DNA from: Mesorhizobium amorphae CCNWGS0123
Lineage (GTDB): Bacteria; Pseudomonadota; Alphaproteobacteria; Rhizobiales; Rhizobiaceae
Direction of reading: 5' to 3'
Assembly (NCBI RefSeq): GCF_001686985.1
Contig: NZ_CP015318.1
Location: 4,958,001-5,022,000 of the forward strand
DNA: 64,000 nucleotides
Shown: positions 62,596-64,000 of the stretch, in pieces
Numbering within the stretch: the stretch's first letter is position 1
Layout: the number at the start of each line of letters is the position of its first letter
Notes under the pieces: generated by a model
Told to the model about the DNA's origin: nothing
Database searches by the model: none
The model's input: only the letters and a program-made list of their open reading frames with translations
Position numbers and translations under genes: made by a program

Positions 62596-63347
62596 CAATT
62601 GCCCTCCGGCCGGTTCTCGAACAGCGAGGCGCGCCGTCCGCGCAGCACGATGTCGAACTTGTAGGCGCGTGCATCCATCGGGATCGTCGCCTGCATGTCC
62701 AGGGCGGCGACCAGCGTCTCGATTGCAGCCTTGTCGCGAATGCCGCGCACGATCGGGCAATGCCAGATCAGCGGATCGCCTTCGAAATACATCTGCGTGA
62801 TCAGCCGCTGCGCGAAGGCATGGCCGAAGATCGAGAAATGGATGTGTGAGGGCCGCCAGTCATTGGGCCCGTTCGGCCAGGGATAGGGCCCGGGCTTGAC
62901 GGTGCGAAAAGCATAGCCGCCATCCTCGCCGGTGATGGTGCGGCCGCAGCCGCCGAAATTCGGGTCGAGCGGCGCCAGATAGCCGTCCTTCTTGTGGCGG
63001 TAGCGGCCGCCTGAATTGGCCTGCCAGAATTCGAGCAGCGCGCCCGACACGCCCTTGCCGCGCTCGTCGAGCACCTTTCCGTAGACGATGATGCGCTCGC
63101 CGATGGCACTTTCGCCGGGCCTGGCGAAATTGTGGATCAGATCGTTGTCGAGTTCGCCGAGCATGGCGTGGCCGAACACCGGGCCGGTGAGTTCCGACGC
63201 TGTGTTGTCGAACGCCAGCAGCGCCTTCTGCGGCGAGCGCAGCACGGAGGTCTTGTAGCCCGGCGTCAGCACCGGCGGGTGCCATGTCCGGTCGCGCTGG
63301 AAGAAGGCACCGGTCTCCGGCATCCGGTTCGAGCCGGGCTCAGGCAT
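62595..63347 (-). CDS. pcaH: Protocatechuate 3,4-dioxygenase beta subunit
   Basis: A 250-residue beta chain with the non-heme iron site: Tyr in SGGRYRH, Tyr in PGPYPWPN, and two His in RPSHIHFS. It cleaves protocatechuate between the hydroxyls to give 3-carboxy-cis,cis-muconate. ATG 63347 gives the usual length; it overlaps the end of pcaC by 8 bases. Confidence 0.95.
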   Translation of the reverse strand: MPEPGSNRMPETGAFFQRDRTWHPPVLTPGYKTSVLRSPQKALLAFDNTASELTGPVFGHAMLGELDNDLIHNFARPGESAIGERIIVYGKVLDERGKGVSGALLEFWQANSGGRYRHKKDGYLAPLDPNFGGCGRTITGEDGGYAFRTVKPGPYPWPNGPNDWRPSHIHFSIFGHAFAQRLITQMYFEGDPLIWHCPIVRGIRDKAAIETLVAALDMQATIPMDARAYKFDIVLRGRRASLFENRPEGN

Positions 63348-63750
63348 GGGCGCTCTTGCCTCCGTCCATTTGCGAGAACACCTCCTTGGCGATCTTGAAG
63401 GCGCGGTTTGCCGCCGGCACGCCGGCATAGATCGCGACGTGCAGGAACGCCTCGCAGATATCGTCGCGCGAAGCGCCAGTGTTGGCGGTGGCGCGCACAT
63501 GCATGGCCACCTCCTCATCATGGCCGAGTGCCGCCAGCAGCGCCAGCGTCACGATCGAGCGCTCACGATGACTCCAACCGGGCCGCGCCCACACGGTTCC
63601 CCAGGCGGCCTCGGTGATCAGGTGCTGGAACGGCCGGTCGAAATCGGTGGCGGCGTCCTCGGCGCGATCGACATGCGGATCGCCGAGCACCGAACGCCTG
63701 ACCGACAGTCCGGCGCGGAATGCGTTTGTATTCTTCGACACTTCATCCAT
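63340..63750 (-). CDS. pcaC: 4-carboxymuconolactone decarboxylase
   Basis: A 136-residue AhpD-like protein that decarboxylates 4-carboxymuconolactone to the enol-lactone. RRSVLGDPHVDRA and WARPGWSHRERSIVTLALLAALGH are characteristic, and His in AMHVRATANTG is conserved. ATG 63750 overlaps the pcaD stop by 8 bases. An in-frame ATG at 63765 is a possible earlier start. Confidence 0.94.
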   Translation of the reverse strand: MDEVSKNTNAFRAGLSVRRSVLGDPHVDRAEDAATDFDRPFQHLITEAAWGTVWARPGWSHRERSIVTLALLAALGHDEEVAMHVRATANTGASRDDICEAFLHVAIYAGVPAANRAFKIAKEVFSQMDGGKSAHA

Positions 63751-64000
63751 GAGTTTGCTTTCCATCGGCAAGCGAAGCGACAAAGTCGCGGATCAGCGCG
63801 GTGAGCGCTTCGGGCTGCTCGACGCAGGGGATGTGCCCGGCGTCGCGGATCACCTCGAAGCGCGCGCCGGGGATGAGGTCGGCCAGCGAGCGCACCAGCT
63901 CGGGCGGCGTCGAACCGTCCTGGTCGCCGACGACGCAGAGCGTCGGCACCGCGATGCGGCGCGCGGCTTCGGTGAAATCCGCGTCGCGGACGGCGGCGCA
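63743..64000 (-). CDS. pcaD: 3-oxoadipate enol-lactonase, C-terminal part (5' end outside window)
   Basis: The frame runs off the right edge. The 85 visible residues form the end of an alpha/beta-hydrolase: PTLCVVGDQDGSTPPE contains the acidic residue, and DAGHIPCVEQPEA the catalytic His. The enzyme opens the enol-lactone to beta-ketoadipate. As the gene before pcaC in the pca operon, its identity is secure. Confidence 0.9.
   Translation of the reverse strand, partial: CAAVRDADFTEAARRIAVPTLCVVGDQDGSTPPELVRSLADLIPGARFEVIRDAGHIPCVEQPEALTALIRDFVASLADGKQTHG

Overview
The window is high-GC DNA with Shine-Dalgarno-led, often overlapping genes. Its content suggests a soil or plant-associated alphaproteobacterium of the Rhizobiales (Hyphomicrobiales), most likely Mesorhizobium or a close relative. 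The grounds are several ABC uptake systems, a rhizobial-style pcaDCHGB-pobA / pcaIJF block, moc-type (rhizopine-like) genes and a palindromic repeat of a kind I associate with mesorhizobia. The genus is inference. I see no rRNA, tRNA, CRISPR array, insertion sequence or phage gene.

Layout. 1-5.2 kb: end of an alpha-2-macroglobulin gene, pbpC, and a frameshifted VanX-type dipeptidase. 5.4-11.2 kb: sulfate uptake (two binding proteins, CysT, CysW, CysA) and an Rrf2 regulator. 11.3-12.5 kb: an unusual acyltransferase-like gene. 12.5-20.5 kb: a minus-strand sugar module (MFS, LacI regulator, ABC importer, gluconokinase) with a clear LacI operator and phased AT-rich repeats. 20.6-26 kb: a DUF3175 gene with a probable frameshift, a Tat-type solute-binding protein, an FMN/FAD/4Fe-4S demethylase-like enzyme and its GlxA/AraC-type regulator. 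26-33.1 kb: a sugar-acid-like module in which two near-identical FCD regulators bracket two dehydrogenases, next to a divergently arranged ABC importer. FCD-type palindromes occur in both promoter regions.

33.3-41.5 kb: an AraC regulator, then a molybdenum-hydroxylase operon (SRPBCC/CoxG-like, FAD subunit, 2Fe-2S subunit, a large subunit naturally split over two genes, MoxR ATPase, VWA protein, amidohydrolase). An inverted palindromic repeat sits in frame inside the VWA gene. 41.5-45.5 kb: a DHA2 MFS exporter, an ornithine-cyclodeaminase-like gene and a histidine-ammonia-lyase homologue that lacks the MIO triad.

45.6-55.9 kb: eleven consecutive minus-strand genes. In transcription order they are a GntR/UTRA regulator, an ADP-ribosylglycohydrolase-family enzyme, a PfkB kinase, a spermidine/putrescine-type ABC importer, and homologues of MocA, MocC, MocD and MocE. 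This looks like one uptake-and-catabolism system and is the best candidate here for an undescribed pathway. Its Rieske protein has Arg at one histidine-ligand position. 56-64 kb: an IclR regulator with a PcaR-like operator, pcaIJF, and on the other strand pcaD-C-H-G-B-pobA. Together these convert 4-hydroxybenzoate through protocatechuate and beta-ketoadipate to succinyl-CoA and acetyl-CoA.
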